From positions 1 to 64,000 of the forward strand of contig NZ_BJDG01000019.1 of the NCBI RefSeq assembly GCF_005404945.1: a stretch of 64,000 nucleotides of DNA, in the 5' to 3' direction. Position numbers and translations under genes: made by a program. Source of the stretch: Lactiplantibacillus pingfangensis. GTDB taxonomy: Bacteria > Bacillota > Bacilli > Lactobacillales > Lactobacillaceae. Shown piece by piece: positions 26,972-35,422 of this stretch; position 1 is the stretch's first letter, and the number at the start of each line of letters is the position of its first letter. The notes below the pieces were generated by a model. It searched no databases and had not been told where the DNA came from. It saw only the letters and a list, made by a program, of their open reading frames with translations.

Positions 26972-27862
26972 TTAATCCAAGGGGGATACTGTCCTAAAAG
27001 TCAATTTCACGGCAAAATCGGCTGATTCCGAAGTTAAACTAAACTGACCACCTAAAGTGGTGACTAAGGATTGCACAATCGTTAAGCCTAAACCGAGGCT
27101 TTGTCTCGAATCATCACCAGTTGTAAAAAATTGTTGGGTCACGTTTTCACGATTACTTGTGATTGTGTCATTCGTGAACTCCAGACAAAGATGTTGCGAG
27201 TCGAGCTGAGTCAATTTGACAGTCGCCGTGGTATGCGCATATTTAAGCCAATTACCGACTAAATTTTGAATGATTCTTTGGAGTAGTAACTTATCGGTTG
27301 TGAGGTAAAGATTGGATGTTATTTCTGGTGTGACGGTAATTTTCTTGGCACTCAACTCATCAAAAAAATTGAAGAGTTCTTGTTCCAAAAATCGTGATAA
27401 ATTAATCGACTCCAAGTTGAGATGGTCAGCTTTGTTGCGAATCAGATTGAAATCCATTAAATAGCGCAAATAATAGTTAACGGAAGATAGGTTTGCCAAG
27501 ACACGCTGTAAGTTGGTCGGAGTTGCGACAGCTGGGCGTTTTTGAATCAGTTGTACATACCCCGTTGCGACGGTTAATGGCGTTTTAATATCGTGAGTCA
27601 AGTTGAGTAGCATCTGTTCAAGATGGTGCTCATGCTGGTATTCTTGTTGCTGTAACTGACGTGTCTTACTGAGTGTTTGATTCATGGCAACGGTGAGGCG
27701 TTGAATTGGGCCAAAGTGTAGATTACTGGTGACACCCGCATTGGTGGTCCGTTCATTAATATAATTGAGATCATTAGTAATGTGATTAAGATCGTGCACT
27801 AGCAAAATGAGTGCAATCGTCAGCCCGGATACTAGGACGATTAAAAAACTAATTATAAGCAA
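26972..27862 (-). CDS. sensor histidine kinase
   Basis: A 296-residue kinase with one clear N-terminal membrane helix (about residues 1-24), a dimerisation/phosphoacceptor domain with the H-box LTHDIKTPLTVATGY, an N-box NLVGNWLKYAH, and G-boxes around DDSRQSLGLGLTIVQSL. The very short sensor part resembles intramembrane-sensing kinases of peptide-antibiotic detoxification modules, although those usually have two helices. TTG start with GGGAGG upstream. It follows the response-regulator gene by 20 bases; the divergent ABC exporter is the likely target. Confidence 0.85.
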   Translation of the reverse strand: MLIISFLIVLVSGLTIALILLVHDLNHITNDLNYINERTTNAGVTSNLHFGPIQRLTVAMNQTLSKTRQLQQQEYQHEHHLEQMLLNLTHDIKTPLTVATGYVQLIQKRPAVATPTNLQRVLANLSSVNYYLRYLMDFNLIRNKADHLNLESINLSRFLEQELFNFFDELSAKKITVTPEITSNLYLTTDKLLLQRIIQNLVGNWLKYAHTTATVKLTQLDSQHLCLEFTNDTITSNRENVTQQFFTTGDDSRQSLGLGLTIVQSLVTTLGGQFSLTSESADFAVKLTFRTVSPLD

Positions 27863-27882
27863 TGTTCAGTAACCTCCCTCGT

Positions 27883-28560
27883 TTAAATCAGGCGCACGCC
27901 AATTCCCCAAACTGAAACGATATACTGGGGTTGACCGGTCAGTGCATTAAGTTTGATTCTCAAATTACTCAAATGAACGTTGAGCGTGTTCTCTGCGTTC
28001 TGATAAGGTTCACCCCAAACAGATTCGTAGAGTTGTGCTTTTTCGAAAACATGGTGGGGTTCTGTTAAAAGTAATTTCAATAAATTGAATTCTTTTTTTG
28101 GCAAGTTTAAGGCATGGCCGGCGACGGTAATTGCATGTGTGCTAGGATCTAAGCTGATGTCATTGAATTGAATCGTTGGGTTTACGTTCTGCGGGCTTAA
28201 ATGTGTCAGGCGCAATTGGACTTGAATTCGCGCCAATAATTCATCAATATCAAAAGGTTTAGTTAGATAGTCATTGGCGCCAGCTTGTAGTAATGCCACA
28301 GTTTTAGTCTTCGATTGAATCGCCGTTAAAATAAGTATGGGGATACTGGACGTTTTACGGATCGTTTTAAGAACGCTTTCGCCAGTAATATTTGGTAACA
28401 TTAAATCTAAGATAATCATATCTGGTTGTTTTTCATTAAAGATTTCTAATGCTTTAATGCCATCTAAAGCGGCAAATACTTGATAGTCAGGGCTTAGAAC
28501 GGTGTGTAATAGCTCTTGAATATCAGTATGATCTTCAACTAATAAAATTTTTGGTTTCAA
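27883..28560 (-). CDS. OmpR-family response regulator
   Basis: A 225-residue regulator: receiver domain with acidic pocket ILLVEDHTD, phospho-Asp in MIILDLMLPN and Lys in NDYLTKPFDIDE, then an OmpR winged helix (LLKLLLTEPHHVFEKAQLYE and NTLNVHLSNLRIKLN). It heads the two-gene unit with the histidine kinase and is divergent from the ABC transporter. Confidence 0.9.
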   Translation of the reverse strand: MKPKILLVEDHTDIQELLHTVLSPDYQVFAALDGIKALEIFNEKQPDMIILDLMLPNITGESVLKTIRKTSSIPILILTAIQSKTKTVALLQAGANDYLTKPFDIDELLARIQVQLRLTHLSPQNVNPTIQFNDISLDPSTHAITVAGHALNLPKKEFNLLKLLLTEPHHVFEKAQLYESVWGEPYQNAENTLNVHLSNLRIKLNALTGQPQYIVSVWGIGVRLI

Positions 28561-28715
28561 TTGTTAGATGACTCCTTAGCTTCGGTTACTATTAATTATA
28601 GCTGAATCAGTAAGCAGTCACAATTTAGGTTAAATTAAGGTTTACTTATACTCGAAATTAAGGAAGTTACCGTAAATTAAAGCTAGTTAAGGCAGTAAGA
28701 AAGGCGTGTTTTGGG

Positions 28716-29648
28716 ATGAGCGATGAGGTTTTAGTGATCGATAACGTCAGTAAACGGTTTGGCCATTTTCAAGCGTTAGATCGAATTAGTCTAACTATCA
28801 ACAATGGGGATATTTATGGCTTAATTGGGGAAAATGGTGCCGGTAAGACTACCCTGATGCGGTTAATTACGGGGCTATCTTTTCTAAAACAGGGACAGAT
28901 TACGTTACTTGGGGAAGCGGCCGGTCATTATCAACAGGCACTACGACGGACCGGAGCAATTATTGAGAATCCAGTGGCATTCCCGAATTTAACGGTGACA
29001 CAGAATTTAAAACTATGTGCGATTCAGCACGGTATCTCAGAACCACACTTAATCGCAGAAACTTTAGGCTTTGTGGGTTTATCGGCAAAGCAGGGGACGA
29101 AGGCAAAACAGCTTTCGTTGGGCCAACGTCAACGGCTAGGACTGGCTCTAGCCATTTTACCGCGACCAGATTTTTTAATTTTAGACGAGCCAACTAATGG
29201 CCTTGATCCTAGTGGGATTATTGAGTTTCGGCAGTTGATCAAGCAGTTAAATGAAGAACGACACACGACAATCTTAATTTCTAGTCATATTTTGTCAGAG
29301 CTGTATCAGGTTTCGAGTCGATTTGGGTTTATTCATCAGGGCCGGTTGATTAAAGAATTGACAAAAGGTGAATTAGACTTGGCGAACCAAGCTGGTTTGG
29401 CACTGACAGTTGATCACGTCACTGCGGCTAGTCAGGTGCTAGATGAAGCAGCAGTTGGTGAGTTTGCTATCATGGATGAGCACCATCTCATTATTCACCA
29501 TAGCCAGCTATCGGCCGCAGCCATTAATCAATTGCTGATTCAAAAGGGCGTGGCAGTTTCGGAGTTGGTACGGCAGGAAGGGTCATTGGAACAATATTAC
29601 ATGAACTTGGTCTCAGGAGAGGAGCAACGGCATGTTCAATCAAATTAA
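28716..29648 (+). CDS. BcrA-type ABC transporter ATP-binding protein
   Basis: A 310-residue ATPase of the bacitracin/lantibiotic-resistance type: Walker A GENGAGKT, signature LSLGQRQRLGLA, Walker B FLILDEPTNGLDPSG, H-loop SSH. The C-terminal 90 residues are an accessory domain usual in this group. Divergent from a two-component system, which suggests regulated protection against a cell-envelope peptide; the substrate is inference. Confidence 0.85.
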   Translation: MSDEVLVIDNVSKRFGHFQALDRISLTINNGDIYGLIGENGAGKTTLMRLITGLSFLKQGQITLLGEAAGHYQQALRRTGAIIENPVAFPNLTVTQNLKLCAIQHGISEPHLIAETLGFVGLSAKQGTKAKQLSLGQRQRLGLALAILPRPDFLILDEPTNGLDPSGIIEFRQLIKQLNEERHTTILISSHILSELYQVSSRFGFIHQGRLIKELTKGELDLANQAGLALTVDHVTAASQVLDEAAVGEFAIMDEHHLIIHHSQLSAAAINQLLIQKGVAVSELVRQEGSLEQYYMNLVSGEEQRHVQSN

Positions 29649-30396
29649 GGCAGATTATTATCGCCAACGTCACACTTGGGGGATTTATGTCGTTTTAGTG
29701 CTCACTCTCGTATTCAGCAGTTTAATTACGGCTAATGAGAGTACTGGCGGTATCATGATTAATACCGACTCAATGTCAAATTTTGGCATAGCACACTGGT
29801 CCATTTTAACTGGACTAAAGAGCGCAACATTGTCTACGACAGTTTTATTATATATTGATATTGCCATATTTGTGATGGTGATTGGTCAAGAATTTTCAAA
29901 AAAAGTTTATAAGAATACGTTGATTTCAGGCACCTCGCGACTGTCATTTATTGTCGGCAAGTTTGCCACCATGTTAATTGATATTTTGGGGCTAACTTTT
30001 AGCTATTATGGCATGGTCATGCTAGTCAGTCATCTCGCGGGTCGAACTGCTGGTGCATCGACGCTGACATTAATACGTACCTGGGGCCTGATGACGTTGA
30101 CGGTTGCTTTCTTCATTAGTGTGATTTTTAGCATTGGCGTGATTATTTTGGTCACTTTAAGCTCAGTCGTAGTTGCCGTAGTATTTGTAATTTTGTGGCC
30201 ATTTCTAATTGCAATTTTGGCAAATTTTAGTCATTGGCAGTGGCTCAAATATATTGATTTTACGGATGTTGCGCAGGCGATTGCTTTGGGAACACTCAAA
30301 GTTGAGTCATTGTGGCCATATATTGGGACTAGTATCGGGGTCTTAATCGTGGCAATTGTCGGTTCAGCGATAATCATGCAACGTAAAGAACTGTAG
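29632..30396 (+). CDS. ABC-2 type permease, partner of the BcrA-like ATPase
   Basis: A 254-residue permease with six predicted helices. Its ATG lies inside the end of the ATPase gene (overlap of 17 bases) behind GGAGAGG, so the pair is translationally coupled. The pattern YKNTLISGTSRLSFIVGKF after the second helix is typical for BcrB/LanE-like permeases. Confidence 0.8.
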   Translation: MFNQIKADYYRQRHTWGIYVVLVLTLVFSSLITANESTGGIMINTDSMSNFGIAHWSILTGLKSATLSTTVLLYIDIAIFVMVIGQEFSKKVYKNTLISGTSRLSFIVGKFATMLIDILGLTFSYYGMVMLVSHLAGRTAGASTLTLIRTWGLMTLTVAFFISVIFSIGVIILVTLSSVVVAVVFVILWPFLIAILANFSHWQWLKYIDFTDVAQAIALGTLKVESLWPYIGTSIGVLIVAIVGSAIIMQRKEL

Positions 30397-30583
30397 CGCT
30401 TTTTTATGAAATTGTGTGTTATCTTGACTATGTTGCTTTCAGGTGAGAGTTTAGCCAACCTATTGCAATGACAACAGGACGTTGTTTGGAACCCTGTTTG
30501 TGCTTTCAATGCCCATTAAGAAAAATGAGCATTAAATCAGCCTTCCGATTTGCAGTTCACGCTTTTTTTAGTAAGATAAAGGT

Positions 30584-30871
30584 ATGACAAAACAACCGAT
30601 TAAAACTGAACAAACCATACAAGTCTTTAAGGCGTTGGCAGATCCGGTCCGGCTAGAAATCTTGCAGTATCTCAATGGCCTAGATCATGAAGTCGCTTGT
30701 GGGGAAGTGGGCGCGGCGATTGGGATTAGTAAGACTTCCGGAACGTACCATTTTAAAATATTGCAAGCTGCGGGATTGATTACGGCTCGCAAAGAAGCAC
30801 GTGAAAAATATGTGGCGATTGACCGCGGGACTTTTGATACTGTGGTTGGTCATTTTTGGGACCAATTATAA
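30584..30871 (+). CDS. ArsR-family transcriptional regulator
   Basis: A 95-residue winged-helix protein: FKALADPVRLEILQYLNGL, then ISKTSGTYHFKILQAAGLIT recognition helix and wing. The only Cys (in EVACGEVG) is not in the metal-binding pattern of classical ArsR, so it may not sense metals. It lies directly before the DHA2 efflux gene and the 42-bp palindrome, and is the obvious candidate to bind it. Confidence 0.85.
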   Translation: MTKQPIKTEQTIQVFKALADPVRLEILQYLNGLDHEVACGEVGAAIGISKTSGTYHFKILQAAGLITARKEAREKYVAIDRGTFDTVVGHFWDQL

Positions 30872-30888
30872 GAATACTTATTAAATGG

Positions 30889-30913
30889 GAAGACGATGAC
30901 CGTCTTCTTTTTT
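30889..30913 (+). terminator. rho-independent terminator
   Basis: GAAGACG/CGTCTTC stem with T-run behind the ArsR gene. Confidence 0.85.
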
Positions 30914-30945
30914 ATTTGGGACTTGTTAGTTTTGAGTCAGCATGC

Positions 30946-30987
30946 TATTGTAAAATAGTTCAAAATATTTTGAACTATTTTACAATA
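30946..30987. promoter_or_regulatory. 42-bp perfect palindrome (operator)
   Basis: The left arm TATTGTAAAATAGTTCAAAA continues through a central T/A to its exact reverse complement ending TACAATA. It lies between the ArsR terminator and the efflux-pump start, 13 bases before the GTG, and therefore over or downstream of the promoter. Likely a repressor site for the ArsR protein or another dimeric regulator. Confidence 0.7.
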
Positions 30988-31000
30988 TGGGGGAACGTTA

Positions 31001-32368
31001 GTGATGAGCATATTTGGGAAAAAGGTGAACTGGTTATTAATTTTGACGTCGTTAGGGTTCTTCATGGCCATGATGGATGCCATGATTGTGACAACTGCGT
31101 CGACTGCCATTCGGTTGGATTTTCAAGTTTCGGTAGCGACGTTGCAGTGGGCGTTAAATGCTTATAACATCACGATTGCTGCGGTACTGTTGGTTGGGGT
31201 TTCATTGGGTGAACGCTGGGGACGCCGTAAAGTCTATAATTGGGGAATTTTGATTTTTACAGTTGGGTCAGTGCTCTGTGCGTTAGCGCCGACGATGCCA
31301 GCGCTAATTGCGGCGCGCGTCGTTGAAGGCGTTGGGGCATCGGTGATGACCCCAATGTCGATGGCAATTTTAACGCAAGCTTTGTCGGCAAATGAACGCG
31401 GTCGCGCGCTAGGAATCTGGAGCGGGATTGGCGGTTTAGCCCTAATTGTGGGGCCGTCATTAGGCGGGTTCATTGTCGCCAAACTCGCGTGGCAATGGAT
31501 TTTCTGGATTAACGTGCCGATTGGGCTGGTGGCAATTGGCTTATCAAGACGGTATTTGCCAGAGAGTGTGGGGCAAACTGACCGGCTAAAATTGTTGGAT
31601 GCGTTCCTAATTATCGTCACATTTACGGGGATTATTTTGGGGCTCTCACTGTCAACCCATCTTGCGACGCCGATGCTCGCTCAAACGGCCTTAGTTAGTG
31701 GTGTTGCTGGACTAGTCGCGGGTGGCTGGTTACTTTGGCGGCAGGCGCATGCCACTCAGCCAGTGATTCCGTTGACGTTGTTTAAATCGGTCACTTTCAC
31801 GGGTGGCAATCTGGCGACGGCACTGTTGTACGGGTCAATGTATGGTGTCATCTTCTTCCTACCGCAATATTTTCAACTGGGAGCCAAGGCAACGGCATTA
31901 ACTGCTGGTCTGAAATTATTGCCTTGGACCGGGACGTTGGTCCTGGTTGCGCCGTTTGCTGGTCGAGCCGTAGATCGTTGGGGTGAAAAATGGGTCGCGA
32001 CTTTAGGGTTGTTTTTACAAGGATTTGGTTATGGATTAATTGCCATCTTAGTTCAACAACAAAAGACATACTCTTGGTTAGTTTTACCGCTGATGTTAGC
32101 CGGAATGGGATTGTCAATGGCCGGGCCAGCGTTACAAAAAGCGGTTTTAGGCGCAGTGCCGGCGATTGAGATTGGCAAGGCTTCAGGGATTTATAACGTT
32201 TTCCGTTTGTTTGGTGGCGCGCTCGGCACGGCGATTACCGTGATGATTTTTGAAAAATTTAGTGGTGGTGCCACTAACCTGCAATTTATGACTGGTTTTC
32301 AAATGGCACTGCTCGGTACGGCAGTGATTTCTTGGCTTGGGTTATGCTGGTCGTTACGACTTCGGTAA
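31001..32368 (+). CDS. DHA2-family MFS multidrug efflux transporter
   Basis: A 455-residue protein with 14 predicted helices, as in EmrB/QacA transporters. Family motifs are visible: motif A region GERWGRRKVYNWG, and motif C SGIGGLALIVGPSLGG. Starts GTG (31001) or ATG (31004) behind GGGGGAACG. Regulated, on sequence grounds, through the 42-bp palindrome immediately upstream. Substrates unknown. Confidence 0.85.
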   Translation: MMSIFGKKVNWLLILTSLGFFMAMMDAMIVTTASTAIRLDFQVSVATLQWALNAYNITIAAVLLVGVSLGERWGRRKVYNWGILIFTVGSVLCALAPTMPALIAARVVEGVGASVMTPMSMAILTQALSANERGRALGIWSGIGGLALIVGPSLGGFIVAKLAWQWIFWINVPIGLVAIGLSRRYLPESVGQTDRLKLLDAFLIIVTFTGIILGLSLSTHLATPMLAQTALVSGVAGLVAGGWLLWRQAHATQPVIPLTLFKSVTFTGGNLATALLYGSMYGVIFFLPQYFQLGAKATALTAGLKLLPWTGTLVLVAPFAGRAVDRWGEKWVATLGLFLQGFGYGLIAILVQQQKTYSWLVLPLMLAGMGLSMAGPALQKAVLGAVPAIEIGKASGIYNVFRLFGGALGTAITVMIFEKFSGGATNLQFMTGFQMALLGTAVISWLGLCWSLRLR

Positions 32369-32437
32369 AAAAATGGCCAGCAAATTAACGATTAGTGTCT
32401 TGAAAACAGCGTGATGACTCATTTAATGATTAAAATG

Positions 32438-32471
32438 AAACGACCATCGTATTGAAAACGGTGGTCGTTTT
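32438..32471 (+). terminator. rho-independent terminator
   Basis: AAACGACCA.CGT/ACG.TGGTCGTTT hairpin with T's, behind the efflux gene. Confidence 0.8.
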
Positions 32472-32494
32472 GCCCATGAATGCGTTCTAGCCTC

Positions 32495-32605
32495 ATGAAA
32501 ATAGGAATTATTACAACTAGTAGCGCGGCGCTTGCCCCGGTTGGAAAAACACTCGGTCGTGTATTTTATGACGGATTGAGTAGTGATTGTATCGAGATGC
32601 CATAA
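32495..32605 (+). pseudogene. possible N-terminal remnant of an oxidoreductase-like gene, 36 aa
   Basis: An ORF starting MKIGIITTSSAALAPVGKTL and ending after 36 codons. The beginning is reminiscent of NADPH-dependent FMN reductases (MKIGII.GS...), but too little remains to be sure and no good ribosome site precedes it. The next 250 bases up to the antitoxin contain no other gene. Confidence 0.25.
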
Positions 32606-32812
32606 ACAATTGCGACCCGGTCATCAGAAAATTAGGGTGAGTAGAAATTCCGAATTGCTAAAATGGAAATTTTATCAAGTGGTACATGCTGGAAAAAGTC
32701 ATTCTCAGGAACAACAAATAAAATAATCAGATTGAGATTCTATCATCGATCAGTACTTTTAACTAATCCGATACCGGCAAAAAATTATGCGAATACAACT
32801 CAAATGGCGGGC

Positions 32813-32840
32813 AATTTGTAGTACAGTTATACTACAAATT
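32813..32840 (+). promoter_or_regulatory. inverted repeat ahead of the antitoxin gene
   Basis: AATTTGTAGTA, six-base spacer, TACTACAAATT: eleven-base perfect arms, 21 bases before the antitoxin start. Typical autoregulatory operator of toxin-antitoxin operons. Confidence 0.65.
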
Positions 32841-32861
32841 AACGAGTGGAGGGACATTGTG

Positions 32862-33161
32862 ATGACTACAAGTCGTAAGAAAAAAGTCCAAATTCAAGTT
32901 AATCGTGAGCTGAGTGAAGCGGCAGAAGCTATATTCCAGGAGCTTGGGTTGAGCACCACAACGGCAATCACAGCTTACTATAAGCGAGTTGTAGCGGAGG
33001 GTGGATTGCCATTTGAGTTGAAACTATCTTCACAAGAAATGGCAGTGCTACAATTCAAAAATGCAGAAAAGGGGCTCCCAGTCACAGATAAAATTGAGAC
33101 AAATGAACAATTGGATAAGTGGCTGAGTGAGGGTGACGAAGAGGACGTTGAAACCAAATGA
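32862..33161 (+). CDS. RelB/DinJ-type antitoxin
   Basis: A 99-residue protein with the ribbon-helix-helix start KKKVQIQVNRELSEAAEAIF and QELGLSTTTAITAYYKRVVA of RelB/DinJ antitoxins, followed by an acidic C-terminal tail that would wrap a toxin. GTG 32859 or ATG 32862, both behind GGAGGG; longer upstream codons run through the operator. It overlaps the toxin fragment by 14 bases in another frame. Confidence 0.75.
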   Translation: MTTSRKKKVQIQVNRELSEAAEAIFQELGLSTTTAITAYYKRVVAEGGLPFELKLSSQEMAVLQFKNAEKGLPVTDKIETNEQLDKWLSEGDEEDVETK

Positions 33162-33252
33162 CATTGTAACTGTTTATGTGGGGTATACTGGTAAGAAGGG
33201 CAAACGGCGTCCCATACTCGTTGTGGAAGACTCATCAACAATTCTAAAATAA
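33148..33252 (+). pseudogene. truncated PemK/MazF-like toxin gene
   Basis: From the TTG at 33148 the frame reads LKPNDIVTVYVGYTGKKGKR and RPILVVEDSS before a stop at 33250-33252, giving 34 residues. This matches the N-terminal strand of PemK/MazF-like endoribonucleases of lactobacilli (about 110 residues), with the rest missing. Downstream, another frame is open for about 30 codons (ending TLTVTN) but is not a recognisable toxin C-terminus. The module is most probably toxin-dead with an antitoxin left. Confidence 0.6.
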
Positions 33253-33392
33253 ATTGGCAAAGAACTGTTCATATCGCCCTAACAGGCCAGGCTGGTGAAA
33301 AAGAAACTTCACATGAAATCCGGGAAACTTTAACAGTTACAAACTAACCAGCAACTGAGAACTGATTCTCACGTTGCTGGTTAGTTGATGGC

Positions 33393-33671
33393 CTATTTTT
33401 TCTGGTGTCGTGATTTTTTGATGAGCAGATAGCCAAGCACTAACACAAATAGCAACAATGGGATGTCCAGTGCATTGAAAGGATGTCCAGTAGCAGTGAA
33501 AACTACGACGATTAGACACAGTCCAAGAATCCAACCAGCATATTGCTTTAACCACGTGATGATAAAGCTGTTAGGAAAGTGGTGAGCTGCATAACTAATT
33601 AGGCCGATCATAAGAATATAGAATAGCAAGCTGCGCCAGGTCTCAGGGTACATGCCGTCATCTTCTTTCAT
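33393..33671 (-). CDS. small membrane protein, 92 aa
   Basis: Unrecognised protein with three hydrophobic helices (RSLLFYILMIGLISYAAHHF, WILGLCLIVVVFTATG, IPLLLFVLVLGYLLI) and a basic C-terminus. Start uncertain: ATG at 33671, or the ATG six codons later that follows GAAGATGACGG. Nearby genes give no hint of function. Confidence 0.55.
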   Translation of the reverse strand: MKEDDGMYPETWRSLLFYILMIGLISYAAHHFPNSFIITWLKQYAGWILGLCLIVVVFTATGHPFNALDIPLLLFVLVLGYLLIKKSRHQKK

Positions 33672-33680
33672 TATGTACAA

Positions 33681-34098
33681 GAATGGGCCTTGGCAATTTC
33701 TGAATTAAGCGTCAATGAGAGGTCAACTTATCGCAATAAATATAAGCCCAAAATATGACGTAAGCAACACGATTGCACCGATACCAGAACGCATTGAAGG
33801 TTAGTCATCGGACTGGCGTTTGGAATGTGTTGGAATAAACCTGAGTGACAAAGATTATTTGGGTTTTCCGATGACAGAATCAGCTACCACAAGACGACCG
33901 TTCACGGCCGTTTTTTTAGACTAAACTAGTTTTTTTAGCAAGTGGGCGACAGCCTTCGCGAAAAATGGCTTTGATAAGTAAGCAACTGACCATTTTGAAG
34001 TGCCTAACGGATTCCGTTGATTACTCGACATTGTCATCTTAATTGTTGGTTGTTTTGAGCTGCCAATCAGCGTTAAATTTAAGTCATCAACTTAGAGA
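33681..34098. other. gene-free stretch with one hairpin
   Basis: No gene supported. A terminator-like hairpin ACGACCG/CGGCCGT followed by seven T's lies at 33894-33917 on the plus strand, although no intact plus-strand gene precedes it; it may be left from a deleted gene. No convincing promoter identified before the amidohydrolase. Confidence 0.4.
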
Positions 34099-34116
34099 AT
34101 GGAAGATGGCTTAAAA

Positions 34117-35175
34117 ATGGACGGCATTATTGACATGCACACGCATTATTTACCAAAACGCTATACTGACGCACTGAAACAACATATCCCGGGTGATCCA
34201 GACGGCTGGCCGACGCCAGCTTGGAACGAACAGGTTACCTTAAAATTTATGAAAAAACAACATATTAGTTATTCGCTATTATCCTTGTCTTCGCCACACT
34301 TTAATTTCGGAAATAAGGATGAAACTTTGGCGATTGCTCGCGATGCTAATGAAGTTGGTGACGACTTGACGCAACGTTATCCTGACCAGCTAGGTTATTT
34401 GGCGTCCTTGCCGTTACCGTACGAACAAGAAAGTGTCCAGGAAATTGATTGGGCCTTGGCTCACCGCGCACGAGGTTTCACAGTGCCAACCAATACGCGC
34501 GGCCTGTATTTTGGGACGCCCATTTTTGACCGGGTCTACCAGCAGTTGAATCAGGCCAAGGCGATTGTGGCCTTGCATCCCAATCAACCGGCGGCGTTGC
34601 CCCAAAATGTGAATATTGATTTACCAACGCCATTGATGGGCTTCTTTATGGATACGACGATGGCGTTTATGAATTTGTTGAAATATCATTTTTTTGATCG
34701 GTTTCCTGACATCAAGCTGATTGTGCCGCATGCAGGGGCTTTTATGGGCATTTTGGCAGATCGGGATGCGATGTTTGTCAAATCGGCTTATCGCTCGGAT
34801 CTCTATGCGGCGATGCAGCATGTTTATTTCGATACGGCGGGCGCGGTCATGCCGCGGCAATTGCCGATGTTACTCACACTGGCGGACCGGCAGCACATTA
34901 TGTATGGCAGCGACATTCCCTACACCGACTTGGCCACCTCTAGCAAGCTCCTCGCCGTGTTAGTCAACGCTGAAATGGGGAAGGCGGCGCGACAAATGAC
35001 TGCCATTAATGCCTTACAGAAGTATGATGCCTTTTTCGAAAAGCATCACCAATTTAAACAATTACCAACCTTGTTACAAATCGCCAGTCAGATGATGACG
35101 GGAGCCGAAGTTTTGACGCCAGCATTAAAACAAGCTATTTTACGCGATAATGCGCGGCAATTACTAACAAGCTAG
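34117..35175 (+). CDS. amidohydrolase-2 family protein (decarboxylase-like)
   Basis: A 352-residue metal-dependent TIM-barrel protein of the amidohydrolase-2 / ACMSD group: N-terminal MHTHYLPKRY metal motif, VPHAGAFMGILADRD histidine on a later strand, and the C-terminal IMYGSDIPYTD with the conserved Asp. Family members include gamma-resorcylate and aminocarboxymuconate-semialdehyde decarboxylases; the substrate cannot be told. Start placed at ATG 34117 because the protein then opens with the barrel strand; ATG 34099 is the alternative. Confidence 0.75.
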   Translation: MDGIIDMHTHYLPKRYTDALKQHIPGDPDGWPTPAWNEQVTLKFMKKQHISYSLLSLSSPHFNFGNKDETLAIARDANEVGDDLTQRYPDQLGYLASLPLPYEQESVQEIDWALAHRARGFTVPTNTRGLYFGTPIFDRVYQQLNQAKAIVALHPNQPAALPQNVNIDLPTPLMGFFMDTTMAFMNLLKYHFFDRFPDIKLIVPHAGAFMGILADRDAMFVKSAYRSDLYAAMQHVYFDTAGAVMPRQLPMLLTLADRQHIMYGSDIPYTDLATSSKLLAVLVNAEMGKAARQMTAINALQKYDAFFEKHHQFKQLPTLLQIASQMMTGAEVLTPALKQAILRDNARQLLTS

Positions 35176-35198
35176 GGCTTTCTGACCACTGACTGTGG

Positions 35199-35262
35199 CG
35201 TTGCATTAAAAAAATCCTTCCATTAAATAGTCACCATTAATGGAAGGATTTTTTATGCAACG
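35199..35262. terminator. long inverted repeat acting as bidirectional terminator
   Basis: Arms start CGTTGCATTAAAAAAATCC and close TTTTTTATGCAACG, with core ATCCTTCCATTAA/TTAATGGAAGGAT. About 26 bp pair with one or two extra bases. T-runs occur on both strands. It follows the amidohydrolase gene and lies just outside the IS element. Confidence 0.7.
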
Positions 35263-35289
35263 TGGTAGCCGTGACTAAAACCGATGATA

Positions 35290-35422
35290 AACTCGTGAAC
35301 TACTCGTCACTAAAGTAACGAGCTTCTAGGAACACCGCAGACTTGCGTGACACTTATTGGGTATCACGTAGCGGTTACGGCTATTAACTAAGGGCTGTTC
35401 CAGCCCAAGACTATTTTAATAT
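35290..35422 (-). ncRNA. candidate omega (reRNA) guide-RNA scaffold of TnpB
   Basis: Downstream of the tnpB stop, on its strand, lie successive hairpins: GGGCTG/CAGCCC (35392-35406), TAGC/GCTA (35369-35383), GTGA.AC/GT.TCAC (35347-35367) and CTCGT/ACGAG (35303-35322). In characterised IS605-family elements this tnpB 3' region is the omega RNA, whose 3' end reads into the flank as guide. Coordinates are approximate. Confidence 0.5.

Noticed and set aside
26972-28560. Two-component genes as a bacteriocin quorum-sensing system
   Set aside because: The kinase has only a short membrane part, not the six-helix HPK10 type, and the regulator is OmpR-like rather than LytTR; immunity-type module fits better.
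34721-34963. Plus-strand ORF inside the amidohydrolase gene
   Set aside because: Cys/Arg-rich shadow frame of a clearly conserved protein.
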